Positions 1 to 10,481 of a stretch of 64,000 nt of DNA are shown here, piece by piece (position 1 is the first letter of the stretch; each line of letters opens with the position of its first letter). The position numbers and the translations under genes are program-made. The DNA is from DATCLS01 sp035265325 (lineage in GTDB: Bacteria; Actinomycetota; Acidimicrobiia; Acidimicrobiales; VFJN01): positions 18,323 to 82,322 of the forward strand of contig DATFOS010000143.1 of assembly GCA_035265325.1 (NCBI GenBank), read 5' to 3'. Below the pieces are notes generated by a model. That model saw nothing but the letters and a program-made list of their open reading frames with translations, was not told the origin of the DNA and ran no database searches.

Positions 1-2
1 TC

Positions 3-1547
3 AACGGCTCCGACGGCGAGCCGCTGGCGCCGTCGGTGCCGGGCAGGGTCGTCGGCGTCCAGCCCTCCCGGGTGCAGGACCTGCCCGCCGTCCAGCGAGT
101 GCTCCAGGAGCAGCTCGGCGTCGACCCCGCCGCCGTCCAGGCCGCCATCGACGCGCCGGGCGTCCAGCCCGACCACTTCGTCCCGATCATCACGATCACC
201 GAGGAGCGCTACCTCCAGGTCGAGCCGGTCGTCTACCCGATCCCCGGCACCGTGTTCCGCGACACGACCGTCCGGTCGGGGCCGACCGAGGGCTACGCCC
301 AGCACATCCTCGGCCGCACCGAGGAGGCCACCGCGGAGCGCCTCGAGGAGCTGGGCGACCCCTACGTCGTCGGCGACGTCGTCGGCGTCACCGGGCTCGA
401 GGCCCGCTTCGAGCAGGCCCTGGCCGGCACGCCGTCCGGCGAGATCCAGGCCGTCGACGCCGAGGACGAGGTCGTCGCCACCATCGACACGATCGAGGGC
501 CGCGCGCCGGCGGCCGTGAACACGACGATCGACCGCACCGTCCAGACCGCGGTCGAGCGAACGCTGGGCACCGGGACCGCCCCCGCCGCCATCGTGGTGA
601 CCGACCCCGAGGGCAACGTCCGCGGGGCGGCCTCCCGGCCGCTCAGCGAGGACCTCAACCGGGCGTTCGGCGGGTCCTACCCGCCCGGCTCGACGTTCAA
701 GATCGTGACCGCCGACGCCCTGCTCGGCGCCGGCATCACCCCCGAGTCACCGATCGAGTGCAGCGAGACGATCAACGCCGGCGGCCGCTCCTTCCGGAAC
801 TTCGAGGGCGGCGCGCTCGGGATCGTGCCGTTCGGGCAGGCGTTCGCGGAGTCGTGCAACACGGCGATGATCCGGGCGGCCGAGCCGGTCCAGAACCCGC
901 AGCTGGTCGAGGCCGCCGAGCGCTTCGGCTTCAACGCCGAGTACAACGTCGGCCTCAACACCGAGGGCGGCAGCTACCCCGAGCCGGCCGACGCCACCGA
1001 GAAGGCGGCCCAGGCCATCGGCCAGGGCCGGATCGTGGCGAGCCCGCTCCACATGGCGACGGTGGCCGGGACGGTCATCGACGGCTCGTGGGAGCCGCCG
1101 ACGCTGCTCGTCGACCCGCCGGAGCTGCCCGCCGCCGACGGCGCCGAGGGCGCCAACGCCACCACGGGCGCCGACGCCACGGCGACCACGGCCGTCGGCG
1201 ACGCCACGGCCACGACGGGCGCCACCACGGCGACCACGACCCCGCCCGACGGCGCCGCCACCGCCCAGCCCACGACGATCGACGGGGGCCACCGCGAGAC
1301 GCTGTCCGGGCTGATGCAGCGCGTCGTGACCGAGGGCAGCGGCACGGCGGCGGCGGTCCCCGGGCGGACGGTGGCCGGCAAGACCGGCACCGCCGAGTTC
1401 GGCGAGGGCGACCCGCTCCCCACGCACGCCTGGTTCGTGGGCTTCAGCGGGAACCTGGCCGCCTCGGTGTTCCTGGAGAACGGCGGAGTCGGCGGCCGCG
1501 ACGCCGCCCCGATCGCCGGCACCCTGTTCGCCGCCCTCCCGGCGTAG
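3..1547 (+). CDS. Class B penicillin-binding protein (transpeptidase), 5' end outside window
   Basis: Cell-wall D,D-transpeptidase that cross-links peptidoglycan outside the membrane. The frame is open from base 3, so the gene is truncated by the window edge and the N-terminal anchor is not seen. The first ~170 residues resemble a PBP dimerisation region. The three penicillin-binding motifs follow in the right order: STFK (bases 690-701, nucleophile Ser), SCN (852-860) and KTG (1380-1388). Between SCN and KTG sits an Ala/Thr-rich low-complexity insertion (about 1150-1275) that is unusual inside this domain. The gene ends TAG at 1547. In actinobacteria such proteins usually belong to the FtsI or PbpA group; which one cannot be decided without the N-terminus. 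Confidence 0.92.
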   Translation, partial: NGSDGEPLAPSVPGRVVGVQPSRVQDLPAVQRVLQEQLGVDPAAVQAAIDAPGVQPDHFVPIITITEERYLQVEPVVYPIPGTVFRDTTVRSGPTEGYAQHILGRTEEATAERLEELGDPYVVGDVVGVTGLEARFEQALAGTPSGEIQAVDAEDEVVATIDTIEGRAPAAVNTTIDRTVQTAVERTLGTGTAPAAIVVTDPEGNVRGAASRPLSEDLNRAFGGSYPPGSTFKIVTADALLGAGITPESPIECSETINAGGRSFRNFEGGALGIVPFGQAFAESCNTAMIRAAEPVQNPQLVEAAERFGFNAEYNVGLNTEGGSYPEPADATEKAAQAIGQGRIVASPLHMATVAGTVIDGSWEPPTLLVDPPELPAADGAEGANATTGADATATTAVGDATATTGATTATTTPPDGAATAQPTTIDGGHRETLSGLMQRVVTEGSGTAAAVPGRTVAGKTGTAEFGEGDPLPTHAWFVGFSGNLAASVFLENGGVGGRDAAPIAGTLFAALPA

Positions 1548-1612
1548 GCCCAGCGCCCCGCCCCCCAGCGATTCCGGGCGGGCCGCCGCACGCGTCGCAC
1601 AGGTGGGCTCCC

Positions 1613-1691
1613 GGGCGGGCGTCGCGCCTCGGCCCCGGGTGGGTTCCCGGGGCGGGCGTCGCGCCTCGGCCCCGGCGGGCGTCGCCTCGCC
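1613..1691. repeat. GC-rich tandem repeat, period 37
   Basis: In the 224-base gap between the PBP and the convergent YyaL gene, a 26-base unit (GGGCGGGCGTCGCGCCTCGG followed by CCCCGG) occurs exactly at 1613-1638 and 1650-1675, with a shortened third copy at about 1673-1691. No gene is seen in the gap. Function unknown; it may simply be extragenic repeat DNA. Confidence 0.75.
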
Positions 1692-1771
1692 TGGGGGTCC
1701 CCCGGCAGGGTCGCCCGCGGTCCTCGGGTGGGGGTCCCGGGCGGCCGTCGTCAGGGGTGGCTGGGGCGGGC

Positions 1772-3793
<2,022 letters not shown>

Positions 3794-3885
3794 GACACCA
3801 CCCTACGGGCGGTACCGTCGGGACCCAGGTGTGCCGGGAAGGCTGGTCGGCGGCTCGTTCGTCGACCCCCCGGAGGCGCCCCGTC

Positions 3886-5289
3886 GTGTCGTCCACGACC
3901 AGTCCCACCCCGACGCCAGGCACGCCCTCCTCGGCGCGTGCCGCCATGGGTTTCCGGCCGCTGCCCAAGGCCGTGCGCCACTTCCTCGACACCGAGGCCG
4001 CCGGCGGCGTCGTGCTCGTCGTGGCCGCCGTCGTGGCGCTGGCCTGGGCGAACTCGCCCTGGCACACCGCCTACGAGGACCTGTGGGACGCCTCGGCGTC
4101 GCTCCGCATCGGCAGCGTCGGGTTCGAGGACGACCTGCACCACCTCGTGAACGACGGGCTGATGGCCCTGTTCTTCCTGGTCGTGGGCCTGGAGGTGAAG
4201 CGCGAGCTGGTGGCGGGCGACCTGCGCGACCCCCGCGTGGCTGCCCTGCCCGTCCTCGGCGCGCTCGGCGGCATGGTGGTCCCCGCAGGGATCTATCTGG
4301 CGTTCAACGCCGGCGCCGAGGGCAGTTCCGGCTGGGGCATCCCGATGGCGACCGACATCGCCTTCGCCCTCGGCGTGCTCGCGCTGCTCGGCCCGCGCAT
4401 CCCGTCGGCGCTCAAGCTGTTCCTCCTCACCTTGGCGATCGTGGACGACATCGGCGCCATCGTGGTCATCGCCGTCGCGTACAGCGACGGGGTCGACCTG
4501 GTGGCCCTGGGGGTGGCCGCGGGCGCCGTGGCCGCGGCGATGGCGTGCCTGCGGCTCCGGCTGTGGACACCGGTGACCTACGTGGTCCTCGGCGTCGTGT
4601 GCTGGCTGGCCACGTACGAGTCCGGCGTCCATGCGACGCTCGCCGGCGTGGCGTTCGGCCTGCTGGCGCCGGCCCGCCCGCGGGCGCCGGGCGACGTCGT
4701 GCGCGAGTGGGCGGGTGACCTGTCCGACGAGCCCTCCGCCGACGAGATGCGCTCGCTGACCACCGTCGCCACCGAGAGCGTCTCGGTCGCCGAGCGGATG
4801 CAGCACACGCTCCACCCGGTGACGAGCTTCCTCGTGGTCCCGGTCTTCGCCCTGGCCAACGCCGGCATCCGTGTCACGGGCGACGAGCTGTCGGCGCCCG
4901 GCGCCGAGGCGGTCGCCGTCGGCGTCGTCGCCGGCCTGGTCGTGGGCAAGGCCGTCGGGGTGACGGCGGCAGCGGCGCTGGCCGTCCGGCTGCGCCTGGC
5001 GGTCCTGCCCGACGGCGTGCGGTGGCCCCAGATGCTCGCCGTGGGCGCCCTCGCCGGCATCGGGTTCACCGTGTCGCTGTTCATCGGCGGCCTCGCCTTC
5101 GACGACCCGACCCTCGACGCGGCCGCCCGGCTGGCCGTCCTGGCGGCGTCGGTGCTGGCGTCCGTCCTCGGCGCCGGCCTGCTGATCGCCACGACGGGCG
5201 GGCGAGGGGCCACGGAACGGCCGGCGGCGGCCGCGCACGGGGCGCCGGCCGAGGGCGACGACTCGCCGGCCCGCACGGGGCCCGCTTAG
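3886..5289 (+). CDS. nhaA: Na+/H+ antiporter NhaA
   Basis: Integral membrane antiporter that expels Na+ in exchange for H+. About eleven to twelve hydrophobic segments are visible. The family signature is present: MATDIAFALG (Asp about 157) and AIVDDIGAI with the paired Asp187-Asp188 that bind the ion. I chose GTG 3886 because GGAGG at 3872-3876 lies 9 bases upstream. The frame is open back to GTG 3829, 11 bases after a TACCGT hexamer (3813-3818), which would add 19 Arg/Ser-rich residues; ATG 3946 would remove 20. The C-terminal ~35 residues after the last helix are charged and probably disordered. The SDR gene follows after 10 bases. Confidence 0.93.
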   Translation: MSSTTSPTPTPGTPSSARAAMGFRPLPKAVRHFLDTEAAGGVVLVVAAVVALAWANSPWHTAYEDLWDASASLRIGSVGFEDDLHHLVNDGLMALFFLVVGLEVKRELVAGDLRDPRVAALPVLGALGGMVVPAGIYLAFNAGAEGSSGWGIPMATDIAFALGVLALLGPRIPSALKLFLLTLAIVDDIGAIVVIAVAYSDGVDLVALGVAAGAVAAAMACLRLRLWTPVTYVVLGVVCWLATYESGVHATLAGVAFGLLAPARPRAPGDVVREWAGDLSDEPSADEMRSLTTVATESVSVAERMQHTLHPVTSFLVVPVFALANAGIRVTGDELSAPGAEAVAVGVVAGLVVGKAVGVTAAAALAVRLRLAVLPDGVRWPQMLAVGALAGIGFTVSLFIGGLAFDDPTLDAAARLAVLAASVLASVLGAGLLIATTGGRGATERPAAAAHGAPAEGDDSPARTGPA

Positions 5290-5299
5290 TTTGCCGTCC

Positions 5300-6058
5300 A
5301 TGGAGATCAGCTTGGAGGGGAAGGTTGCCCTGGTCACCGGGGCGAGCCGGGGGATCGGCAAGGCGATCGCCACCACGTTGGCCGGCGTCGGCGCCGACGT
5401 GATGCTGTCGTCGCGCAAGCAGGACGCCCTCGAGGCCGCCGCCGCCGACATCGGCACGGGCGGCGGCAAGCTGGAGGTCTTCGCCGCCAACGCCGGGGAA
5501 CCCGACCAGATCGCCGCCTGCGTCGCCGCCACCGTCGAGCGGCTGGGCCGGGTCGACATCCTGGTGAACAACGCCGCCACCAACCCCTACATGGGCCGTC
5601 CGGTCGACATCGACCTGCCCCGCTTCGACAAGACCTGGCAGGTCAACTTCCGCGGCCCGGTCGTCTGGATGCAGGAGGCCTGGACGGCCGGCATGCAGGA
5701 GCACGGCGGCAACGTCATCAACATCGCCTCCATCGGCGGCCTGTCGGTCGAGGTGTCGATCGGCCACTACAACGTGACCAAGGCCGCCCTCATGCACCTC
5801 ACCCGCACGATGGCGATGGACCTGGCCCCACACGTGCGGGTCAACGCCATCGCCCCGGGCCTGGTGAAGACCGACATGGCGAAGGCGCTGTGGCAGCCGG
5901 CCGAAGAGGCCATCGCCGCCCACACGCCTCTGCACCGCCTGGGCGAGCCGCAGGACATCGCCAATGCCGCCCTGTTCCTCGCCAGCGACCTGTCGTCGTG
6001 GGTCACGGGCCAGACGATCGTCGTCGACGGGGGCGCTTTGCTGGGCGGCTTCACCTGA
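5300..6058 (+). CDS. Short-chain dehydrogenase/reductase (SDR)
   Basis: 252 residues, classical SDR length. The nucleotide-binding TGASRGIG (residues 13-20), the NNA structural motif and the catalytic YNVTK (Tyr157, Lys161) are all present, with the typical C-terminal ASDLSSWVTGQTIVVDGG. It is therefore an intact NAD(P)(H)-dependent oxidoreductase; the substrate cannot be read from sequence. The start is ATG 5300. TAGTTT at 5287-5292 overlaps the nhaA stop and lies 7 bases upstream, so this gene may have its own leaderless promoter besides read-through from nhaA. Its stop overlaps the convergent menE stop by 8 bases. Confidence 0.92.
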   Translation: MEISLEGKVALVTGASRGIGKAIATTLAGVGADVMLSSRKQDALEAAAADIGTGGGKLEVFAANAGEPDQIAACVAATVERLGRVDILVNNAATNPYMGRPVDIDLPRFDKTWQVNFRGPVVWMQEAWTAGMQEHGGNVINIASIGGLSVEVSIGHYNVTKAALMHLTRTMAMDLAPHVRVNAIAPGLVKTDMAKALWQPAEEAIAAHTPLHRLGEPQDIANAALFLASDLSSWVTGQTIVVDGGALLGGFT

Positions 6059-7175
6059 GGGCGGTCAGCGCCGCCCGGGCGACCTTGCCGAGGGCGGTGC
6101 GGGGGAGCGCCTCGGCGAGGATCAGCTCCCGCGGGGCGGCGTAGGCCGGCAGTTCGGCCTTGACCGCGTCCCGGAGGGCGTCGAGCGACGGAGGCGACGT
6201 GGGGTCGGACGGGACCACGACGGCCACGACGCGCTGGCCCCACTCCGGGTCGGGGCGGCCCACGACCGCCACCTCCGCGACGGCCGGATGGGCGCCGAGC
6301 ACCCGCTCGACAGCCACCGGCCACACGTTCTCGCCGCCGGTGATGACCAGGTCGCCGGTCCGCCCGAACACCCGTAGGCGTCCGGCGGCAGGGTCCCAGG
6401 CGCCGGCGTCGCCGGTGGGGAGCCACCCGTCCGGGCGGCGGGGGTCGGTGCCGTCGCGGTACGCCCGCAGCAGCATGGGGCCGCGCAGCTCGATCGCCCC
6501 CTCGCCGCCCGGTGCGGTGACCGGCCCGCCGGCGCCGTCGACCGTGCGCACCTCCACCCCGTCCAGCGGGACACCGTCGTAGACGACCCCGCTGCCGGTC
6601 TCGGTCATGCCGTAGGTGGCGACCGCGTTTGGCGGCAGGTCGGGCGGCATGGCGGACCCGCCCAGCACCACCCGGCGGAACAGCCCGGGGTCGACCCGGC
6701 GCAGCGCCGTCGCCACGAGCGAGACCAGCGTGACCGGGGAGTCGGGGTCGGTGGCGGCCGCCTCGACGGCGGGGGCCGAGAAGCCGTCGTGGACCGCCAG
6801 CGGCGTGCCGGTCGCCAGCGCGCGGGTCACGACCGACAGGCCGCCCACGTGGGCGAGCGGGAGGCAGGCCAGCCAGCGGTCGCGGGCCGGGTCGACGCCC
6901 AGGCGGGCGCTCGCGGCGAGCGCCGAGGCCCGCACGGCGTCGTGGGTGAGCACCACGCACTTGGGGTCGCCGGTGGTGCCGCTGGTGGCCACCACCAGGG
7001 CGTCGCCGTCCTCGACGGGCGCATCCGGCCGGGCGGCGGCCAGGGCCCGCTCGCGCGCAGCGGCCGGGAGCCGGGGGTCGAGCGGGAACACGGCGTCGCC
7101 GGCGTCCCACGCGGCCCGCAGGCCGTCGAGGAACGCCGGGGTGCCGCGCGCCTCGAGGACCACGAGCCGGCGCAC
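6051..7175 (-). CDS. menE: AMP-binding o-succinylbenzoate-CoA ligase (MenE-type)
   Basis: Adenylates a carboxylate and joins it to CoA; in the menaquinone pathway the substrate is o-succinylbenzoate. Visible motifs are the P-loop ATSGTTGDPK, YGMTETG, the LPTGDAG region and the C-terminal LPRTALGKVAR with the catalytic Lys. At 374 residues it is short for the superfamily, as actinobacterial MenE proteins are. The context (menA, menH, menD, menF and menG within 11 kb) is the main reason for naming it MenE rather than a generic acyl-CoA ligase. I chose GTG 7175 because the upstream gene ends at 7181; the longer open frame to 7364 lies inside that gene and is a shadow. Confidence 0.8.
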   Translation of the reverse strand: MRRLVVLEARGTPAFLDGLRAAWDAGDAVFPLDPRLPAAARERALAAARPDAPVEDGDALVVATSGTTGDPKCVVLTHDAVRASALAASARLGVDPARDRWLACLPLAHVGGLSVVTRALATGTPLAVHDGFSAPAVEAAATDPDSPVTLVSLVATALRRVDPGLFRRVVLGGSAMPPDLPPNAVATYGMTETGSGVVYDGVPLDGVEVRTVDGAGGPVTAPGGEGAIELRGPMLLRAYRDGTDPRRPDGWLPTGDAGAWDPAAGRLRVFGRTGDLVITGGENVWPVAVERVLGAHPAVAEVAVVGRPDPEWGQRVVAVVVPSDPTSPPSLDALRDAVKAELPAYAAPRELILAEALPRTALGKVARAALTALR

Positions 7176-7180
7176 CGCGC

Positions 7181-7594
7181 CTACTCGGGCTCGGCGAGGC
7201 TCAGCACGTCGATCTGGACGCCGTCGATCACGAAGTCCTCCACGCAGCCCTTGAACTGGCGGCGGTTGGTCTGGTCCATGGAGGGGGCGAAGAGCGCCCG
7301 GAACTGCCCGTCGCCCTCGGTGCGCAGCGGCCCGACCATGTCGGACGTGACCTCCAGCCGGCACGTGAGCAGCTGGGCCTCGACCATCTCGTCCAGCGTC
7401 TGGTTGTCCTCGGCGTTGTGGCTGCGCGCCCGAACGATCACCTCGATCGTCGAGTCCGGGTCGATGGCCTGGTGGGTCGACAGCGTCGCCTCACGCAGCA
7501 GCGAGACCAGCACCAAGCCGACGCCCAGGCCGACGCCGCCGAGGACCAGCCGGCTCAGGATCTTGCCGACCTTGGTGGCGAGGAACCGCCTCAC
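7181..7594 (-). CDS. Small membrane-anchored protein of unknown function
   Basis: 137 residues. A single hydrophobic segment (about residues 14-33, LSRLVLGGVGLGVGLVLVSL) follows a basic N-terminus, so the remainder is probably extracytoplasmic. Two Cys residues (LLTCRLEV and KGCVEDF) could form a disulfide there. I do not recognise a family. It starts with GTG 7594, overlapping the upstream stop by 4 bases (GTGA), so it is translationally coupled as the third gene of the operon with the 176-residue membrane protein and the PEP-utilising enzyme. menE follows 5 bases downstream and may be co-transcribed. Confidence 0.75.
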   Translation of the reverse strand: MRRFLATKVGKILSRLVLGGVGLGVGLVLVSLLREATLSTHQAIDPDSTIEVIVRARSHNAEDNQTLDEMVEAQLLTCRLEVTSDMVGPLRTEGDGQFRALFAPSMDQTNRRQFKGCVEDFVIDGVQIDVLSLAEPE

Positions 7595-8121
7595 GCGTGT
7601 CCGGCGCGGCGCAGCAGCTTGCGGATCTGGGCGTCGTCGGCGCCGGGCACGTCCTGCGCCAGGACCGTGACGTCATCGACCACCAGGCCGCCCCGGGGGT
7701 AGCTGATCGAGCCGAGCTGGCGGGTGAGGCGCTGCTCGCCGACGGGCGTCGTGGTCTTGGACGCCACCCGGTCCATGACCCAGGCGACGCCCGACAAGAT
7801 GATGCCGCCGCCCACCAGGAACGTGATGAACACGCTGGTGCGGTTGGACGCCTCGTGGAGCCAGGCGAAGCGGTCGGCCGACGGCGGCCGCGAGGCCCGC
7901 AGGATGTCGCGGAGCGCCGGGTCGGGTGGGTGTCGCTGGGAGTACTCGATGGCGCTGAGCTTGCGCAGCACCAGGCCCGTGGCCAGGGCGACCTCGGCGA
8001 TGAGGACGATCATGGCGAAGAACAGGGCCCGGTTCCACTCCCACCGGTTCAGCGAGAGCACCATGTAGATGAGCCCGGCGAGCAGCGTGCCGATGCCGGC
8101 GAGCCAGGCGACGATCCTCAC
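7591..8121 (-). CDS. Three-helix membrane protein of unknown function
   Basis: 176 residues. Three hydrophobic stretches are visible at about residues 3-24, 32-54 and 93-116, followed by a soluble C-terminal tail ending in a DAQIRKLLRR segment. No recognised domain. The start is GTG 8121, overlapping the stop of the PEP-utilising enzyme gene by 4 bases (8118-8121), which argues for coupled expression with that enzyme. The much longer open frame reaching 9123 is a shadow of the upstream gene. Confidence 0.78.
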   Translation of the reverse strand: MRIVAWLAGIGTLLAGLIYMVLSLNRWEWNRALFFAMIVLIAEVALATGLVLRKLSAIEYSQRHPPDPALRDILRASRPPSADRFAWLHEASNRTSVFITFLVGGGIILSGVAWVMDRVASKTTTPVGEQRLTRQLGSISYPRGGLVVDDVTVLAQDVPGADDAQIRKLLRRAGHA

Positions 8122-10154
8122 GTCGTTTCCTTCCCTTCCTCGATCGTGACGCGACCGGTCTCGCCGTCGACCTCGACCACGGCCCCCTGGGGCAGGTCGC
8201 TGGTGGCACCGGCGTAGCCGACCACGGTGGCGATGCCGGCCTCGCGGGCGAGGATCGCCAGGTGGGACAGGACCGAGCCGGTCTCGGACACGATGCCCGC
8301 CAGCCGGGGCAGCAGCGGGGCCAGCCCGGGCGTGAGCGTGGTCGTGACGAGGACGGACCCGGTCGCCGGGTCGGCGGCGTCGTAGGTGACCGGGCCGATG
8401 GCGATGCCGCCGCCGGCGCCGGTGCCGCCGCCCACCTCGTCGGTGTGCTGGGCCCGGATCGGCTTGCCCAGGTCGGACAGCTGGAACCAGGCCGGCAGCG
8501 GCTGGCCGAAGTCGTGCTCGTGGGTGGCGACCAGGCCGGGCAGCACGACCGCCCGCTTGGTGACGACGGCCTCGACGTGCTCGAGGCTCATGTGCCGGAT
8601 CAGCGACGGCCGCGGCAGCCCGTCGGTGGCGGCCAGGCGCTCGCCGAGCGCCCAGGCGGCCCGGCCGGACAGCTCCTGGATCCACCGGACCCGCAGCCGT
8701 AACGCCTCGCGCAGGATGCCGTTGTCGTTCGAGTTGTCGGTGTCGCCGCCCAAGTTCATCGTGGTGGCCTCGGACGGCAGCTCGGCGGCCGGCGCCACCT
8801 TGGGGGCGCACAGCGCCAGGACGACCGGGCTGCGGCTGAGGATCGCCTTGTCGCTCAGGCCGTCCTGCCGGGCCTCGGCCAGCACCCGCAGTGCCACCGA
8901 GGCCCCGGTCATGCGGTTGCGCCCGGTGTCGGTCAGCATGCCCATGAGGATCTCGTGGGCGTGCAGGGCCCGCAGGATCACCCGGGACCGGTGCAGCAGG
9001 GCGATGAGCTGGCGGCTCGTCATGTCGCTGAGGGCCGGGACCCGCTCGAGGTCCTGGTCGACCTTGTCGCACAGGTGCTCGGCCAGGCCCGGCATCGCCG
9101 AGCGCAGGCGCCCGACCCGCCACGCCTGGCGTACCTTGCGGGCGCCGGGTATCGGGTTGATGCGTTGGCCCACCGTGCGGGGTGGGGTGATCTCGCCGGC
9201 CAGGCGCAGGTCGATCGCCACGTGCCCGCCGACGGACACGACGACGTCAGAGGCGGCGACCTCCTTCTCGGTGGCCATGCCCGCCAGCAGGACGGCCTCG
9301 CGGACGGCCTCGCGCAGGGGCGGGACCCACATGTCGCACTCGAGCTCGGAGAGCGGCTCGGGGAACGTCTCGGCCACCGGCCCCGGCCCGTACACCGGGC
9401 CCCGCGGCACGCCCCGGACCTCGGTGGTGACCGGCCGGGATTGCAGGAGCCACAGCTGGCCGTCCTTGCCGATGGCCCACTCGTTGTCCTGCGGGCCAGC
9501 GAAGACCCGTTTGCAGTCCTCGGAGAGGGTGGCCAGCGCCCGCAGGTGTGACCGCTCGAGCGTCGGGCCGTCGTTGGCGTCGTACTCGAGCACCGTGCCG
9601 TCGGGCTCGAGCAGGTAACGCGCGCCGTCGACCTCGCCGCTCACCAGCGGCTCGGGCCCGCCGCTCACCACGCTCACGACCCGCCGGTCGGTGCGGCCGG
9701 TCACGGGGTCGACGCCGAACATGATGCCGCCGTAGGCGGGCTCGATCAGCGGCTGGACCAGCACGGCGATCGGCTGGTCGGCGGCACCGGCCCGCTCGCG
9801 GGAGGCCAGGACCTTCTCGACCGCCATGGTGAAGGCGTCGAAGCCGGTGATGCCGATGACGGAGTCGAACTGGCCGGCCATCGACGACTCGGCCGCGTCC
9901 TCCACCACCGACGAGCTGCGGGCGACGAGGTCGCGCTCGTCGCCCCGGGCCCGGTCGAACGCCTCGCGCACGGCCGGGTGCGAGGCGACGTCGGCCCCCT
10001 CGTCGACGGCGTCGGAGAACGTCGTGGTCAGCACGACGCCGCCAAGCGTCGCGAGCCCGCCGGCCTCGGCCTTCGCCAGCGCCGCCGACTTGCCACCGGT
10101 CAGGCTCACATCCTGCGCGGCTTCGTCGGTCAGGTCGACGACGTATGGTCGCAT
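8118..10154 (-). CDS. PEP-utilising / pyruvate phosphate dikinase-like phosphotransferase (Rph-like)
   Basis: 678 residues. An N-terminal PPDK-type ATP-grasp region begins with GGKSAALAKAEAGGL, continues with SSSVVEDAAESSMAG and IMFGVDPVTG, and ends with LLQSRPV. A middle region of ~300 residues has no recognised motif. The C-terminal swivelling phosphohistidine domain is present (ETGSVLSHLAILARE, His as phosphate carrier). The PEP-binding barrel of true PEP synthase is missing. That order matches rifampin phosphotransferase (Rph) and related antibiotic- or metabolite-phosphorylating enzymes; the substrate is unknown. ATG 10154 was preferred to ATG 10169 because GGAG lies 6 bases before it. 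First gene of an operon with two membrane proteins. Confidence 0.82.
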   Translation of the reverse strand: MRPYVVDLTDEAAQDVSLTGGKSAALAKAEAGGLATLGGVVLTTTFSDAVDEGADVASHPAVREAFDRARGDERDLVARSSSVVEDAAESSMAGQFDSVIGITGFDAFTMAVEKVLASRERAGAADQPIAVLVQPLIEPAYGGIMFGVDPVTGRTDRRVVSVVSGGPEPLVSGEVDGARYLLEPDGTVLEYDANDGPTLERSHLRALATLSEDCKRVFAGPQDNEWAIGKDGQLWLLQSRPVTTEVRGVPRGPVYGPGPVAETFPEPLSELECDMWVPPLREAVREAVLLAGMATEKEVAASDVVVSVGGHVAIDLRLAGEITPPRTVGQRINPIPGARKVRQAWRVGRLRSAMPGLAEHLCDKVDQDLERVPALSDMTSRQLIALLHRSRVILRALHAHEILMGMLTDTGRNRMTGASVALRVLAEARQDGLSDKAILSRSPVVLALCAPKVAPAAELPSEATTMNLGGDTDNSNDNGILREALRLRVRWIQELSGRAAWALGERLAATDGLPRPSLIRHMSLEHVEAVVTKRAVVLPGLVATHEHDFGQPLPAWFQLSDLGKPIRAQHTDEVGGGTGAGGGIAIGPVTYDAADPATGSVLVTTTLTPGLAPLLPRLAGIVSETGSVLSHLAILAREAGIATVVGYAGATSDLPQGAVVEVDGETGRVTIEEGKETT

Positions 10155-10481
10155 GGCGCTCCAGCGCATGGTCGGGGCCGGCCCGCCTCGCCGGCGAGCA
10201 CGGCGTTACTGCTGATCTGCTTACAGTACGCACGTCGCGATGGGCGTTCGCTGCATGTTTCACCGGCGGGGCCGCGGCGGGCCCGAGCGGCGCATGGGTG
10301 ACCGTGGCCCGGGCCACCGGGCCCGAGGCGCTGGGGGAACGACCGGTGGAGGTGGGCGGTCAGGTCCTCGGCGGTTCGGGCGGGCACGGCGACGAGCGTG
10401 CCACGCCGGCCGCGGCGGCCGGGGCCACCGGCCCGGCGGCGTGGACGGGCGCCCGGCGCCCGTCGCTAACCTGCCCGGCCG
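10155..10481. other. Intergenic region between the divergent Rph-like operon and menA
   Basis: 327 bases with no convincing gene on either strand; short open frames here have no Shine-Dalgarno sequence and no recognisable product. It must hold promoters for both divergent units. The only element I can place is TAACCT at 10467-10472, 9 bases before menA, a likely -10 box. Confidence 0.6.

Noticed and set aside
10145..10481. Open frames in the menA upstream region
   Set aside because: They are composed mainly of Gly, Arg and Ala in shadow patterns and overlap menA or the PEP-utilising gene in other frames.
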